NCBI GenBank assembly: GCA_002173415.2 | Contig: NHNK02000005.1 | Location: 122,259 to 186,258, forward strand | Direction of reading: 5' to 3' | Length of the DNA stretch: 64,000 nt | From: Marinomonas agarivorans | GTDB taxonomy: Bacteria > Pseudomonadota > Gammaproteobacteria > Pseudomonadales > Marinomonadaceae | Shown here: in pieces, positions 1-9,750 of the stretch | Position numbering within the stretch: the stretch's first letter is position 1 | Layout: every line of letters begins with the position of its first letter | The notes under the pieces: model-generated | The model's database searches: none | Told to the model about the DNA's origin: nothing | What the model saw: the letters and a program-made list of their open reading frames with translations, nothing else | Position numbers and translations under genes: made by a program

Positions 1-82
1 CAATCTAGACCATTTGGTGTTGTTTGAGAAAAAAGAGTAGGGTACTTGTGTGGAAGTTTTAACACCTAAGCTTAGCTAAAAC

Positions 83-934
83 TTAGGTTAGGCCTTGTTC
101 ACGGCAGATTTCTAACATGCCTTCAAGTTCGTAAGTGGTGATTTCCAGAAATTCAAGAACATCGCGGCCAACAATGGCCCACTCATAGTCTTCTGATGCA
201 TGTCCAATTTGACTGTAGGTAGAGCAGAAGTATTCGGCAATTTTAAGAATAGAGAGCATTGTTAAAGTGGGCTTAGAAATGTTGTGTTCTTCTTTGAAGA
301 CCTCTTGAGCCCTGTGCTGATTAGCAATAACATAACAACTTTCTTTTGAAACTCCCCACGATTTTGCCAGATAATAACCAACGACAGAATGGTTGGTCTT
401 AAAGGTTTTGTTCTCTAGATTTGTTAAATTAAACTCAGGATCGTTATATCCCTGCTCAAGAATAGCGGTGTAATTCTCGAACCGTTTCATCATTAAAGGA
501 ATAGCTGCATTTCTAAACAAGCCTAATGCGTAACATTCTTCTGGAGATGGATACTCAAGTTGTGTCGCAATACTGGAGCACACCGCTGCGACATCCATCG
601 CATTGTCCCAAAACCCTTGTAATGAAGTAATAGCGTCATCAGACAGTTCGCTTTTCACGGTGAGCGCATTTGTTAAGTGAACAATGTTGTCGATACCCAA
701 TAGAGTGACTGCTTGATGAATATTACTTACTTTCTGTGGTAGACCAAAATACGCTGAGTTAACAAGCTTTAATACCGCTGCAGATAAGCCAGTATCTTGC
801 ATAATTGCCTTTGTCATAATGCGCATATCTGGATCTGGCATTGCTTGCTCCATGTGCAAATCTACCATCACCTGAGGCTGAGGCGGAATATCAATGCCCT
901 GTAACAGCTTCTTTAATTTTTCATCATCTGACAT
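83..934 (-). CDS. HDOD domain signalling protein
   Basis: The 283-residue protein is mostly one HDOD domain (about residues 12-210). The stretch from AIMQDTGLSAAVLKLVNSAY to VSNIHQAVTLLGIDNI matches the conserved helical start of that fold. HDOD proteins are HD-related but lack catalytic metal ligands and usually act as signalling adaptors in motility, biofilm or stress control. No output domain, signal peptide or membrane segment is visible, so it should be cytoplasmic. It stands alone, divergent from rlmI. The stop codon overlaps a short inverted repeat (ACCTAAG/CTTAGGT) that may help end transcription. The family call is firm; the role is unknown. Confidence 0.85.
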   Translation of the reverse strand: MSDDEKLKKLLQGIDIPPQPQVMVDLHMEQAMPDPDMRIMTKAIMQDTGLSAAVLKLVNSAYFGLPQKVSNIHQAVTLLGIDNIVHLTNALTVKSELSDDAITSLQGFWDNAMDVAAVCSSIATQLEYPSPEECYALGLFRNAAIPLMMKRFENYTAILEQGYNDPEFNLTNLENKTFKTNHSVVGYYLAKSWGVSKESCYVIANQHRAQEVFKEEHNISKPTLTMLSILKIAEYFCSTYSQIGHASEDYEWAIVGRDVLEFLEITTYELEGMLEICREQGLT

Positions 935-1270
935 CTAACAGCATCCGTAAAAATAAAAAATACTCGCAGCATTCTATAAAATCACTTATGACAAATGCAA
1001 ATATAATCAGACAATTTATCGGATAAAAATGACATTTTTTGTTAATGATATATTTTTTATTAATATGTATAACAATGACTTATAAATGAGTTACCCCCTC
1101 TGAGGTAATAAAGGTGCTTTGGTAATATTGATGGTGTTTTTTTTGATTTACCTAGTACTTCAAATTAAGAAGAGGGTGTAAGGCGTAGCGCTTTCTCGTT
1201 CACGAACATAGTAAAAAGGATTTTAGTCTTTATAATAGCGCCATTTTCAACAACAAGTTTAGGTGAGAAT
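935..1270. other. intergenic region between divergent HDOD gene and rlmI
   Basis: This AT-rich gap of about 335 bases must carry the promoters of the two divergent genes. A purine-rich AGGTGAG lies immediately before the TTG start of rlmI. No convincing RNA gene, repeat or small coding sequence was recognised. An open frame at the left end lacks a ribosome site and family resemblance. Confidence 0.5.
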
Positions 1271-2467
1271 TTGGCTTCTATAAGACTAAAAAGTCAATCT
1301 GATAGGCGATTGCGAGCAGGTCATCAGTGGATCTATAGTAATGAAATAAATACTGATATAACGCCGCTCAAGCAGTTTTCTGCAGGTGATCAGGCTATTG
1401 TTGAAGCGGCAAATGGCAAGCCGCTTGGCATCGCAACAGTCAATCCAAATACGCTAATTTGTGGACGCTTGATTAGCCGAGATACACGTACTCCACTAGA
1501 CCGTTCTCTTTTAATTCATCGATTAAAAATTGCTTTGTCGCAACGTGAGCTATTTTATAGCACGCCTTATTATCGTTTAGTTTTTGGCGATGCTGATGGC
1601 TTATCTGGCTTAGTTGTTGATCGCTTTGCTGATACCTTGGTTGTGCAAATCTCTACAGCAGGGATGGAACGACTAAAAAATGATGTTGTAGCAGCCCTAG
1701 AAGAAGTAGTGAAACCGAGCGCTATTTTACTGAAAAATGATGGAAAAATGCGCTCAGTCGAAGGGTTAGACTCATACGTCGAAGAAGCTCTAGGGAGTGT
1801 GCCAGAGTTAGTCTATTTACAAGAAAATGGTGTTTTGTTCGAAGCTCCTGTATGGGACGGGCAGAAAACAGGTTGGTTTTATGATCATAGGGAGAACCGC
1901 CAAACGTTACAAAGACTCAGTGCGGGTAAGCGAGTATTGGATGTGTTCTCTTATGTTGGAGGTTGGGGAGTACAAGCAGCTTCTGCTGGTGCGTCAGATG
2001 TCACCTTTATTGATGCTTCTGATAAGGCTTTAGGGCATGTTGAATCCAATTTGCAGTTAAACCAATACGAAGGCAATGCGGAGTTAATGCACGGCGATGC
2101 TTTCGACGGTATGCAATCTCTTATCGATGATAAGGCTCGATTTGATGTGGTAGTGATTGATCCGCCAGCATTTATTACTCGTAGAAAAGATATCAAAGCA
2201 GGCGAAGCGGCGTATTTTAAAGCTAACCAAATGGCTTTACGTTTGGTGGCAAAAGGTGGTGTTCTGGTGACAGCATCTTGTTCAATGCATTTGAAAGAAG
2301 AGAAACTACATGATTTAGTGCGCAGCAACTGTCGATCGTTAGAGCGCTTTTCTCAGCTAGTCTATCGTGGTACACAAGCACCTGATCACCCAGTTCATCC
2401 TGCCATTGAAGAAACACAATATCTCAAAGCGCTCTTCTATCGTGTGCACAACAATATGGCGCTGTAA
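1271..2467 (+). CDS. rlmI: 23S rRNA (cytosine-1962-C5)-methyltransferase RlmI
   Basis: The 398-residue protein has an N-terminal PUA-like domain (about 1-75, containing RAGHQWIYSNEI) and a Rossmann methyltransferase domain. The SAM-binding loop FSYVGGWGVQAA lies near 225-236, VVIDPPAF near 292-299 and TASCSM near 333-338. This order and length match RlmI, which methylates C1962 of 23S rRNA with S-adenosylmethionine. The start is TTG, chosen because AGGTGAG lies just upstream and the PUA domain begins at once. A hairpin terminator follows. Assignment to RlmI over other class I methyltransferases rests on the PUA fusion and length. Confidence 0.9.
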   Translation: MASIRLKSQSDRRLRAGHQWIYSNEINTDITPLKQFSAGDQAIVEAANGKPLGIATVNPNTLICGRLISRDTRTPLDRSLLIHRLKIALSQRELFYSTPYYRLVFGDADGLSGLVVDRFADTLVVQISTAGMERLKNDVVAALEEVVKPSAILLKNDGKMRSVEGLDSYVEEALGSVPELVYLQENGVLFEAPVWDGQKTGWFYDHRENRQTLQRLSAGKRVLDVFSYVGGWGVQAASAGASDVTFIDASDKALGHVESNLQLNQYEGNAELMHGDAFDGMQSLIDDKARFDVVVIDPPAFITRRKDIKAGEAAYFKANQMALRLVAKGGVLVTASCSMHLKEEKLHDLVRSNCRSLERFSQLVYRGTQAPDHPVHPAIEETQYLKALFYRVHNNMAL

Positions 2468-2471
2468 CTCA

Positions 2472-2518
2472 AAAAATGGCGGGAAAGCATGATTTATGTT
2501 CTCTTCGCCATTTTTCTC
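2472..2518. terminator. bidirectional terminator between rlmI and the HAD gene
   Basis: The arms AAAAATGGCG and CGCCATTTTT form a perfect 10-bp stem with a 24-base loop. A-rich and T-rich flanks suit termination from both convergent genes. Confidence 0.7.
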
Positions 2519-2556
2519 AGAGTCTCAATGTGTTTCTTTCACAGCCTCAGTGAGCG

Positions 2557-3213
2557 TTAATCCCTTAATGAAATCGTTGGCCAGCCTTTTTGCTTGGCAA
2601 CATCTGTGAGGGTGTCATCCGCATCAACCGCGATAGGGTGATCAACCAGTTCCAACAGCGGTAAATCATTATGGGAATCGCTATAAAAATAGCTGCCAGC
2701 TAATGTATGGCCTGTTTTGTTGAGCCACTCGGTCAAACGTGTCACCTTGCCTTCTTGAAAGCTGGGTACGCCAACGATATTGCCTGTGTATCTTTGCTCT
2801 TTAATTTCTGGCACTGGAGCAATGAGGTGCTCAACTCCAAGTAATCTGGCTATAGGAGCTGTGACAAATTCATTTGTTGCTGTGATGATCATGGTGGTAT
2901 GGCCTCGCTCCTTATGATCGGCAACAAGGTCGACTGCTTTGCTTAGCAATAAAGGGGAAATTTTTAACACCATAAACTCGTCATGTAACTGGGCTAATTC
3001 AGGCAGAGAAAATTGTGTCAAAGGCGCTAGACTGAAAGATAGGTATTCTAAAATGTCCAAACTGCCTGCTAGATACTCTTGATAAAAATAGTCATTTTTT
3101 GCCTGATACGTTGCAGCATCGACAATATTTTTTTCGACTAAAAACTGCCCCCAACTATGGTCACTGTCGCCAGCAATTAAGGTGCCATCCAAATCAAATA
3201 TTGCAAGAGTCAC
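2557..3213 (-). CDS. HAD-IB family phosphatase (SerB-like)
   Basis: This 218-residue protein carries the HAD motifs in order: DLDGT at 7-11 (nucleophile Asp7, general acid Asp9), ITAT near 110-113, a Lys near 154 and SDSHNDLPLL near 176-185. These define a subfamily IB hydrolase resembling phosphoserine phosphatase; the substrate cannot be told from sequence. The start is GTG with GAGGAAT upstream. The gene is divergent from rppH, and the same HAD-rppH-ptsP order occurs in Pseudomonas, so its placement is ancestral. It is shorter than classical SerB and has no extra regulatory domain. Confidence 0.85.
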   Translation of the reverse strand: MTLAIFDLDGTLIAGDSDHSWGQFLVEKNIVDAATYQAKNDYFYQEYLAGSLDILEYLSFSLAPLTQFSLPELAQLHDEFMVLKISPLLLSKAVDLVADHKERGHTTMIITATNEFVTAPIARLLGVEHLIAPVPEIKEQRYTGNIVGVPSFQEGKVTRLTEWLNKTGHTLAGSYFYSDSHNDLPLLELVDHPIAVDADDTLTDVAKQKGWPTISLRD

Positions 3214-3371
3214 AAATATTCCTCATTCAAATACAAAGGACATAAGTATACTGCCCGATAACATAAATAGCAGCCGTTTGATTTGTTTAAACTAAGGAAA
3301 TATGGAACAATGGCGTCATTGATTTTTCAACGTTTTAGACGAATTGAAATAAATTTTAAAAGGTGATTCTC

Positions 3372-3875
3372 GTGATTGATGCAGACGGATATAGACCGAA
3401 TGTGGGCATCATATTGATGAACGAGCATGGCCAACTTCTATGGGCTCGACGGGTAGGACAAAATGCTTGGCAATTTCCTCAAGGGGGGATTAAAGCTGAT
3501 GAGACATCTGATCAAGCCTTGTATCGTGAACTTAAGGAAGAGATAGGACTAGAGCCTCACCAAGTAGAAATACTTGGTAAAACAAGAGGTTGGTTGCGCT
3601 ATCGTTTACCAAAACGAATGCTTAGACACAATAGTGCTCCTTTATGCATAGGCCAAAAGCAGAAGTGGTACTTGCTTGCCTTGCGCTGTGCTGATGTCAA
3701 TGTTTGTGTGAATGGCACAGACTGTCCAGAATTTGATGGCTGGCGCTGGGTTAGTTATTGGTATCCATTGAATCAAGTAGTTGCATTTAAGAAAGACGTT
3801 TATCGGCGTGCTCTTAAAGAGCTATCCAGCAAAGCACATCAAAAAATGACACTGGCAAATGGGTTCGATTGTTAA
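3372..3875 (+). CDS. rppH: RNA pyrophosphohydrolase RppH
   Basis: RppH converts 5'-triphosphate RNA to monophosphate, which starts 5'-end-dependent mRNA decay. The Nudix box spans residues 38-60 (GGIK...RELKEEIGL) and the protein opens with the family signature DGYRPNVGI. The frame extends three codons further upstream from a GTG at 3363, but the GTG at 3372 is preferred: it gives the typical MID start and has AAAAGG eight bases upstream. The resulting 167 residues fit the family. ptsP lies downstream, as in Pseudomonas, where the two are neighbours. Confidence 0.93.
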   Translation: MIDADGYRPNVGIILMNEHGQLLWARRVGQNAWQFPQGGIKADETSDQALYRELKEEIGLEPHQVEILGKTRGWLRYRLPKRMLRHNSAPLCIGQKQKWYLLALRCADVNVCVNGTDCPEFDGWRWVSYWYPLNQVVAFKKDVYRRALKELSSKAHQKMTLANGFDC

Positions 3876-4147
3876 AGAAAGTGCGAATAAACTTTCCTTA
3901 ATGAAGCAACGAATTTAATGTTTTAGGGCGTTAAATAGATAAGTGAGTGTCTAGTTTTTAAACTCGTTTCTTAAGATGCATAGAATGTTTGTGATGAAAT
4001 GGGCAAAAAGCTCAGCAAGTATTGGCTAAAACACACAAGTAGAGTAAATGTCAGGTAAAACACGTGTTAAACAAAACGCGAGTCTAGTAACGCATGTGTT
4101 AGACAAAATAAGATCACCATTGATGGAGCAAAGGCTTAGAGAAGGTT

Positions 4148-6430
4148 ATGTTAGATTTATTAAGGCGCATTACTCAAGAGGTGAATACGGCACAATCGTT
4201 GCCGATGGTCCTTGATATTATCGTACGTCGCGTACAACATGCCATGAGAGCAGAAGTTTGCTCTATCTATTTGGTTGATCCCAATACAAAACATTATGTA
4301 TTAATGTCAACTAAAGGCCTAAGCCTTTCTACCAATGACACTATTAGCTTAAAACCAGACGAAGGCTTAGTGGGCTTAGTTGGTAAGCGGGCAGAGCCTA
4401 TTAATCTAGCAGATGCTCGTGTTCACCCAGCTTTTCATCATGTCAAAACCACAAATGAAGATGAATTTCAGGCTTTTTTAGGTGTGCCGATTATTCACCA
4501 CCGTCAAGTATTGGGTGTATTGGTTGTACAGCATGCTGAAAAACGCCGATTCGATGAAGGGGAAGAGGCGCTACTAATTACCTTGTCAGCCCAGCTTGCC
4601 GGTGTTATTGCTCACGCAGAGGCAACTGGAGCGATCACTAGTTTAAATGCCTCATCTAAGGAAGAGAGCGATTTACGCTACAAAGGGTTAGCAGGCAGTG
4701 ATGGTGTAGGGCTTGGTCGAGCGGTTGTTGTTTACCCGCCAGCAGATTTAAGTGCAGTTCCTGACATCGCTGTGAATAACATACAAGCTGAAATAGAAAA
4801 GTTTAAAAATGCACTGACGGCTGCTCGCACCGATATTCATAAAGCCAGTGAGCGATTGAGTGAACATTTATCCAGTGATGAAAAAGCATTGTTTGATGTA
4901 TACCTAAAAATGCTGGATGACAACACGTTTTCGCTTGAAGTTGAGGGTAAAATTCACTCAGGTAATTGGGCGCAAGGCGCCTTAAGGGAAGTCGTTCAAT
5001 CTCATGTCGCTAACTTTGAGGAAATGGATGACCCTTATCTAAGAGAAAGAGCATCAGACTTACGAGATTTAGGCCGTCGAATTCTTTCGCATCTACAAAA
5101 AAATGCGCCCGATCTCTCCGAACGATTTTCCACACCAGCCATTATTGTTGGCGAAGAGTTAACCGCGTCCACTCTTGGTGAAGTGCCTTTGGATAAGGTT
5201 GTTGGCATTGTTTCTGTTATGGGGTCCAGTAATTCCCATGTCGCCATTCTGGCACGAGCGTTAGGTATTCCTACTGTCATGGGGGTACTTGATTTACCCT
5301 ACACCCAACTTGAAGCTGTCAATTTGATTGTGGATGGCTATCAAGGCAAAGTTTTTACTTATGCTTCAGATACATTAGTTGCGAAATATCAACATATAGT
5401 CGATGAAGAAAAAGCGTTAGAAGAAGAGTACCTTACTTTTAGAGACCTTCCCTGTGAAACCATTGACGGTCATCGCATGTTCTTGCATGTTAATACCGGA
5501 CTGTCTGCAGATATTGGCCGCTCTTTGCATAGAGGTGCAGAGGGTGTTGGCCTCTATCGTACCGAAGTGCTATTCATGGTGAGAGACCGTTTCCCAACGG
5601 AAGCAGAACAGGAAATTATTTACCGACAGCAATTAGAAGGTTTCTACCCTGCACCAGTCACTGCACGTACTTTGGACATTGGTGGTGACAAAGCGCTGCC
5701 GTACTTTCCTATCCATGAAGAGAACCCTTTCCTCGGTTGGCGAGGCATTCGAATCACTCTTGATCATTTGGAAATTTTTGTTGCCCAAATTCGCGCAATG
5801 ATAAAAGCAAGCTCAGGGTTACATAACTTAAAAATCATGTTGCCAATGGTATCCAATGTCGCAGAGGTAGAAGATGCTTTAGCACTGGTACGGCGTGGTT
5901 ACGCAGAGGTTAAAGAAGAGGGTTATGATGTTGTCATGCCCGAAGTTGGTGTTATGATCGAAGTTCCAGCAGCTGTGTATCAAATTAAACAGTTGGCAGG
6001 TCTTGTAGACTTCATGTCTGTTGGTACGAATGACTTAACCCAATATCTACTGGCAGTTGACCGAAACAATCCTAGGGTTGCCAACCTATATAGTTCGTTT
6101 CATCCTGCAGTATTAAGATCGTTATACAGTGTCGTGCAAGATGCCCAAAAAGAAAATGTAACGCTCAGTGTTTGTGGTGAAATGGCAGGAGATCCTATGG
6201 GGGCCATTTTATTAATGGCAATGGGGTATGATGTGCTTTCTATGAGTGCAACGGGCTTACCAAAAGCCAAAGCTGTTATTCGCAATGTCAGTGTTTTTCA
6301 AGCTCGGGAAATGCTACGGCAAGTTATTGATTTACCTCATGCTGATGCTGTCGTCAGAACAATGAATCGTTTACTTCGAGAAGCAAATATTGAACGTCTT
6401 GTAAGGCCCATAAACACGAAAGAGAAGTAA
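4148..6430 (+). CDS. ptsP: phosphoenolpyruvate-protein phosphotransferase PtsP (EI-Ntr)
   Basis: PtsP is the first kinase of the nitrogen phosphotransferase system. It autophosphorylates with phosphoenolpyruvate and passes phosphate to NPr (PtsO). The 760 residues contain an N-terminal GAF domain (about 1-160, with DEGLVGLVGKRAEPINLADA), the enzyme I HPr-binding region, the phospho-histidine loop GSSNSHVAIL (His near 363) and a C-terminal PEP-binding barrel with SVCGEMAGD near 674-682. Length and order match the family, and the start aligns with E. coli PtsP. About 270 bases without a gene separate it from rppH, so it may have its own promoter. Confidence 0.95.
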   Translation: MLDLLRRITQEVNTAQSLPMVLDIIVRRVQHAMRAEVCSIYLVDPNTKHYVLMSTKGLSLSTNDTISLKPDEGLVGLVGKRAEPINLADARVHPAFHHVKTTNEDEFQAFLGVPIIHHRQVLGVLVVQHAEKRRFDEGEEALLITLSAQLAGVIAHAEATGAITSLNASSKEESDLRYKGLAGSDGVGLGRAVVVYPPADLSAVPDIAVNNIQAEIEKFKNALTAARTDIHKASERLSEHLSSDEKALFDVYLKMLDDNTFSLEVEGKIHSGNWAQGALREVVQSHVANFEEMDDPYLRERASDLRDLGRRILSHLQKNAPDLSERFSTPAIIVGEELTASTLGEVPLDKVVGIVSVMGSSNSHVAILARALGIPTVMGVLDLPYTQLEAVNLIVDGYQGKVFTYASDTLVAKYQHIVDEEKALEEEYLTFRDLPCETIDGHRMFLHVNTGLSADIGRSLHRGAEGVGLYRTEVLFMVRDRFPTEAEQEIIYRQQLEGFYPAPVTARTLDIGGDKALPYFPIHEENPFLGWRGIRITLDHLEIFVAQIRAMIKASSGLHNLKIMLPMVSNVAEVEDALALVRRGYAEVKEEGYDVVMPEVGVMIEVPAAVYQIKQLAGLVDFMSVGTNDLTQYLLAVDRNNPRVANLYSSFHPAVLRSLYSVVQDAQKENVTLSVCGEMAGDPMGAILLMAMGYDVLSMSATGLPKAKAVIRNVSVFQAREMLRQVIDLPHADAVVRTMNRLLREANIERLVRPINTKEK

Positions 6431-6479
6431 CATCTGCATGTTACATAAATGCTATTACCTAATTTAAGTAGACTAAATC

Positions 6480-7277
6480 ATGATTGACTATCCAAATATA
6501 GATCCAGTTGCAATTTCTATCGGCCCACTTTCAATTCATTGGTACGGAATTATGTATTTGATTGGTTTTTCCAGCGCCTATTTATTGGGAAATTATCGAG
6601 CAAAGCAAACGAATGGTGCTTGGAATGCGGAACAAATTAGTGATGCGGTTTTCTTTGGTGCTATTGGTGTTATTTTAGGTGGCCGTATTGGCTATGTTTT
6701 GTTTTATCAATTCTCTGGTTTTGTGGCTGACCCAATCAGTTTGATTCGGATCTGGGAAGGTGGCATGTCTTTTCACGGCGGATTATTAGGCGTGATGGCC
6801 GCCATGTTTTTCTTTGCCAGAAAATACAATAAACACTTTGTGGATGTTATGGACTTTGCTGCTCCACTGATTCCAATTGGCCTTGGCACCGGTCGCCTTG
6901 GTAACTTTATTGGCGGCGAATTATGGGGTAAGCCAACGGATATTTCATGGGCAATGATCTTTCCTAATGATCCTTTACAACTTGCTCGCCACCCATCTCA
7001 ACTTTATCAATTTGCCTTAGAAGGCGTGGTGCTTTTTGCTATTCTTTGGTTAATTTCTCGTACACCAAAACCAAGGTACTTTGTCTCCTGTGCTTTTTTA
7101 GGCTTTTATGGTGTGTTTAGAATATTTGTTGAGTTTTTCCGAGAACCAGATGCACACATAGGTTATCTAGCATTTGATTGGCTAACTCAAGGGCAATTAC
7201 TGTCGCTGCCTATGGTGCTGTTTGGTTTTGGCATGATGTATCTTAGCTGGAATAAGTACCAACAAAGTCAAAAATAG
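6480..7277 (+). CDS. lgt: prolipoprotein diacylglyceryl transferase
   Basis: Lgt moves diacylglycerol from phosphatidylglycerol to the lipobox cysteine of prolipoproteins in the inner membrane. The 265-residue protein is hydrophobic with about seven membrane segments and holds SFHGGLLG near 97-104 and [13 protein letters not shown] near 138-150. The latter is the family signature, although its usual second Asn (NFIN) is Gly here. [10 protein letters not shown] near 71-80 is also typical. It lies 49 bases after ptsP and just before thyA on the same strand. lgt-thyA linkage is common in gammaproteobacteria. The substrate lipoproteins could include those at 22.4 and 37.1 kb. Confidence 0.95.
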   Translation: MIDYPNIDPVAISIGPLSIHWYGIMYLIGFSSAYLLGNYRAKQTNGAWNAEQISDAVFFGAIGVILGGRIGYVLFYQFSGFVADPISLIRIWEGGMSFHGGLLGVMAAMFFFARKYNKHFVDVMDFAAPLIPIGLGTGRLGNFIGGELWGKPTDISWAMIFPNDPLQLARHPSQLYQFALEGVVLFAILWLISRTPKPRYFVSCAFLGFYGVFRIFVEFFREPDAHIGYLAFDWLTQGQLLSLPMVLFGFGMMYLSWNKYQQSQK

Positions 7278-7323
7278 CCTTACGACAACAATACTACGAT
7301 TTATTAATTATTTGAGTAGAAAA

Positions 7324-8157
7324 ATGCTTCCTTACCTCGAGTTATTACAAGATGTGTTAGATAACGGTCAATTTAAAGGTGATCGGACTGGCACTGGTAC
7401 ATACAGCGTATTTGGTCGACAAGTTCGTTATAATTTGGCAGAAGGCTTTCCCCTGCTGACGACAAAAAAGCTGCATATTCGAAGCATTTTGCATGAACTG
7501 TTATGGTTCCTGAAAGGGGATACTAATATTCGCTATTTACAAGAAAATGGTGTCACTATTTGGGATGAGTGGGCAACTAAGGATGGCGAATTAGGGCCTG
7601 TTTATGGGTCTCAATGGCGTTGCTGGCAAGGTGACGATGGTAAGGAATACGATCAAATTGCGAACCTAGTTGAGAGTTTGAAGAGCAATCCTAATAGCCG
7701 CCGACATATCGTCAATGGCTGGAATGTGGCTTACTTACCTGATGAAACAAAAGCACCGCATGTTAATGCCGCTGAAGGTCGTATGGCGTTACCACCTTGT
7801 CATGTGTTGTATCAATTTTATGTGTGTGACGGAAAATTAAGCGCGTCTTTGTACATTCGTAGTAATGATCTGTTTCTCGGTAATCCATACAACACAGCCT
7901 CACTGGCCTTTTTGACTCATATGTTGGCGCAACAATGTGATTTGGATGTCGGTGAAATTGTGCTGTCAATTGGTGATTGTCACCTTTACAGCAATCACAT
8001 AGAGCAAGCCAAAATCCAACTGAGTCGTACACCAAAGTCTTTGCCAACACTAAAAATTAAGCGCAAGCCAGCAACGATTTTTGATTACCGTTTTGAGGAT
8101 TTCGAGATAGTTGATTACGACCCTGAACCTCATATTCCAGCACCTATTGCCGTTTAA
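7324..8157 (+). CDS. thyA: thymidylate synthase
   Basis: ThyA methylates dUMP to dTMP using methylenetetrahydrofolate. The protein shows [12 protein letters not shown] near 20-31, the active-site loop [12 protein letters not shown] (Cys near 159) and [12 protein letters not shown]. The frame is open four codons further to a TTG, but the ATG at 7324 is chosen because it gives the usual short start before YLELLQDVL. The resulting 277-residue length fits the family. folA follows within 15 bases, so the enzyme producing dihydrofolate and the one reducing it appear co-transcribed. Confidence 0.96.
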   Translation: MLPYLELLQDVLDNGQFKGDRTGTGTYSVFGRQVRYNLAEGFPLLTTKKLHIRSILHELLWFLKGDTNIRYLQENGVTIWDEWATKDGELGPVYGSQWRCWQGDDGKEYDQIANLVESLKSNPNSRRHIVNGWNVAYLPDETKAPHVNAAEGRMALPPCHVLYQFYVCDGKLSASLYIRSNDLFLGNPYNTASLAFLTHMLAQQCDLDVGEIVLSIGDCHLYSNHIEQAKIQLSRTPKSLPTLKIKRKPATIFDYRFEDFEIVDYDPEPHIPAPIAV

Positions 8158-8171
8158 CAGAGTTGATTCCT

Positions 8172-8693
8172 ATGTTGTCATTGATTGTTGCCATGTCTGA
8201 AAACCGTGTTATTGGTATTAATAATAGTTTGCCTTGGCACTTACCAAATGACTTGCAGTACTTTAAAAAAGTAACCATGGGGAAACCCATCATCATGGGG
8301 CGGAAAACCTATGAATCAATCGGGCGGCCTTTACCAGGACGACGCAATATTATTATTACTCGACAAAAGGACTATGCAGGGCAAGTGAAGCACGATGGTA
8401 TTGATGTTGTGAGTTCGTTAGATGCTGCTATTCAGCTCGGGGAGGACATTGCTTTTGTTGAAGGACATGAAGAAGTCTTTGTCATTGGTGGCGCAGATAT
8501 TTACCAACAGGCACTTTCAAAGGCTGATCGACTTTATATTACTCATGTATTGGCCCATGTTGAAGGGGATGCCTATTTCCCAGAAGTGGATTGGTTAAAC
8601 TACACTCAACTCAGTCGTGTTGATCATGCAGCGGAAGGGCCTAACCCTTACGATTACTGTTTTCGCGTCTACCAAACGACGAACTCGCTTTAA
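8172..8693 (+). CDS. folA: dihydrofolate reductase
   Basis: FolA reduces dihydrofolate to tetrahydrofolate with NADPH, regenerating the cofactor consumed by ThyA just upstream. The protein has VIGINNSLPWHLPNDLQYFK with the catalytic Asp at residue 27, the NADPH-binding stretch KPIIMGRKTYESIGRPLPGR, and FVIGGADIYQQAL. A TTG nine bases upstream is also in frame, but ATG at 8172 gives the normal MLSLIVAMSENRVIG start. The 173 residues are slightly longer than E. coli FolA. The next gene, a LysR regulator, converges on it. Confidence 0.96.
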   Translation: MLSLIVAMSENRVIGINNSLPWHLPNDLQYFKKVTMGKPIIMGRKTYESIGRPLPGRRNIIITRQKDYAGQVKHDGIDVVSSLDAAIQLGEDIAFVEGHEEVFVIGGADIYQQALSKADRLYITHVLAHVEGDAYFPEVDWLNYTQLSRVDHAAEGPNPYDYCFRVYQTTNSL

Positions 8694-8715
8694 CAAGGCT
8701 CATACCAGCAACTGC

Positions 8716-9579
8716 TCATACTAGCAAACTCTTTATAAATGCAGTTGCTGCATTGGACTTGGTTCGTTGTTTGTGAGTTAGGTAACCAATATGGCGCATT
8801 AAATTCAGCTCAGGCACATCTAAAATCTGCAATGAATCGTCCAATAGGCTTGTGGGTAATACCGTCCACCCCAAACCGGCCGAACTAATGACTTTTAAAG
8901 CCTCCAAAAAGTTAGAAGGGGACGACGCATTTAGAGTAAGCCCCTCAGCGGCAAATGCATTATCAATCAAACGACGAGTAAAACTATCTGCACTAGGTAG
9001 TACCGCTGGGTATTGGCTTATCTGTGCTAGCGTCGGCCCTGTCATAGGACTAAGAGGGTGTTCATGGGCACAAACCAATACTAATGACTCCGGCCACAAT
9101 GGAACAAAGGTTAACTCCTCATCAACATGAAAAGGCTCTGTGATCACCGCTAGTTCAAGTTTTCCCTGTTGGATATCAAGGTAAGCCTGCTTTGAGGTAA
9201 TGAAATCCAATGTGAGCGATACCTCATGATAAGTGTGTGCATAATTTTTAATCGGTGTCGCAAGATGATGTAGGCCAATATGTTGCGTAGTGGCAATTGC
9301 TAATTTTCCTGTAATGGATTGATCAAGATTTTGTACAGCATTGATGCCATTTTGGGCGCTTTGCAATAACTCATAAGCATGAGGCAGAAAGGTTTTGCCT
9401 GCCTCAGTCAAATAGATTCGCCTACCAATTCGATCAAATAAACGGTGGCGCAAATGATCTTCTAAAGATTGAATGCGTTTGCTAATACCCGGTTGAGTGA
9501 GATGCAACTTTTCAGCTGCCAAGGAAAATGAATTCTCTTCTGCAGCAGTGACAAAAGCGATAATCGCGCTAGTATTCAT
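8716..9579 (-). CDS. LysR family transcriptional regulator
   Basis: The 287-residue protein has an N-terminal winged helix (about 1-60, with NSFSLAAEKLHLTQPGISKRIQSLE) and a type 2 periplasmic-binding-like effector domain. The gene is divergent from the astA/ctlX pair, and the shared 171-base interval contains a dyad that fits a LysR site. A role in controlling those arginine or citrulline genes is therefore inferred from position alone. The effector is not predictable from sequence. Confidence 0.9.
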   Translation of the reverse strand: MNTSAIIAFVTAAEENSFSLAAEKLHLTQPGISKRIQSLEDHLRHRLFDRIGRRIYLTEAGKTFLPHAYELLQSAQNGINAVQNLDQSITGKLAIATTQHIGLHHLATPIKNYAHTYHEVSLTLDFITSKQAYLDIQQGKLELAVITEPFHVDEELTFVPLWPESLVLVCAHEHPLSPMTGPTLAQISQYPAVLPSADSFTRRLIDNAFAAEGLTLNASSPSNFLEALKVISSAGLGWTVLPTSLLDDSLQILDVPELNLMRHIGYLTHKQRTKSNAATAFIKSLLV

Positions 9580-9632
9580 ATTGATCTACCCTCTAAATTT
9601 GAATTGCTTTTTGTTATCAATTGTATAACAAA

Positions 9633-9652
9633 TTGCATTATATGTTATGCAA
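9633..9652. promoter_or_regulatory. candidate LysR operator
   Basis: TTGCAT and ATGCAA face each other across 8 bases, giving the dyad and T-N11-A pattern common at LysR-regulated promoters. It lies midway between the lysR gene and astA. This is pattern-based inference. Confidence 0.45.
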
Positions 9653-9750
9653 ATGGCGCCTTATGATAGCGATTCTCTCAACTTTATAAGTCTGCTAACG
9701 ACTTGGCGGCTTTATAAACTCGTTTAGTTTAATTAGGTGGTTATATTGTC

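Noticed and set aside
841-1026. 61-codon plus-strand frame overlapping the HDOD start
   Set aside because: It runs antisense through coding sequence and lacks a ribosome site.
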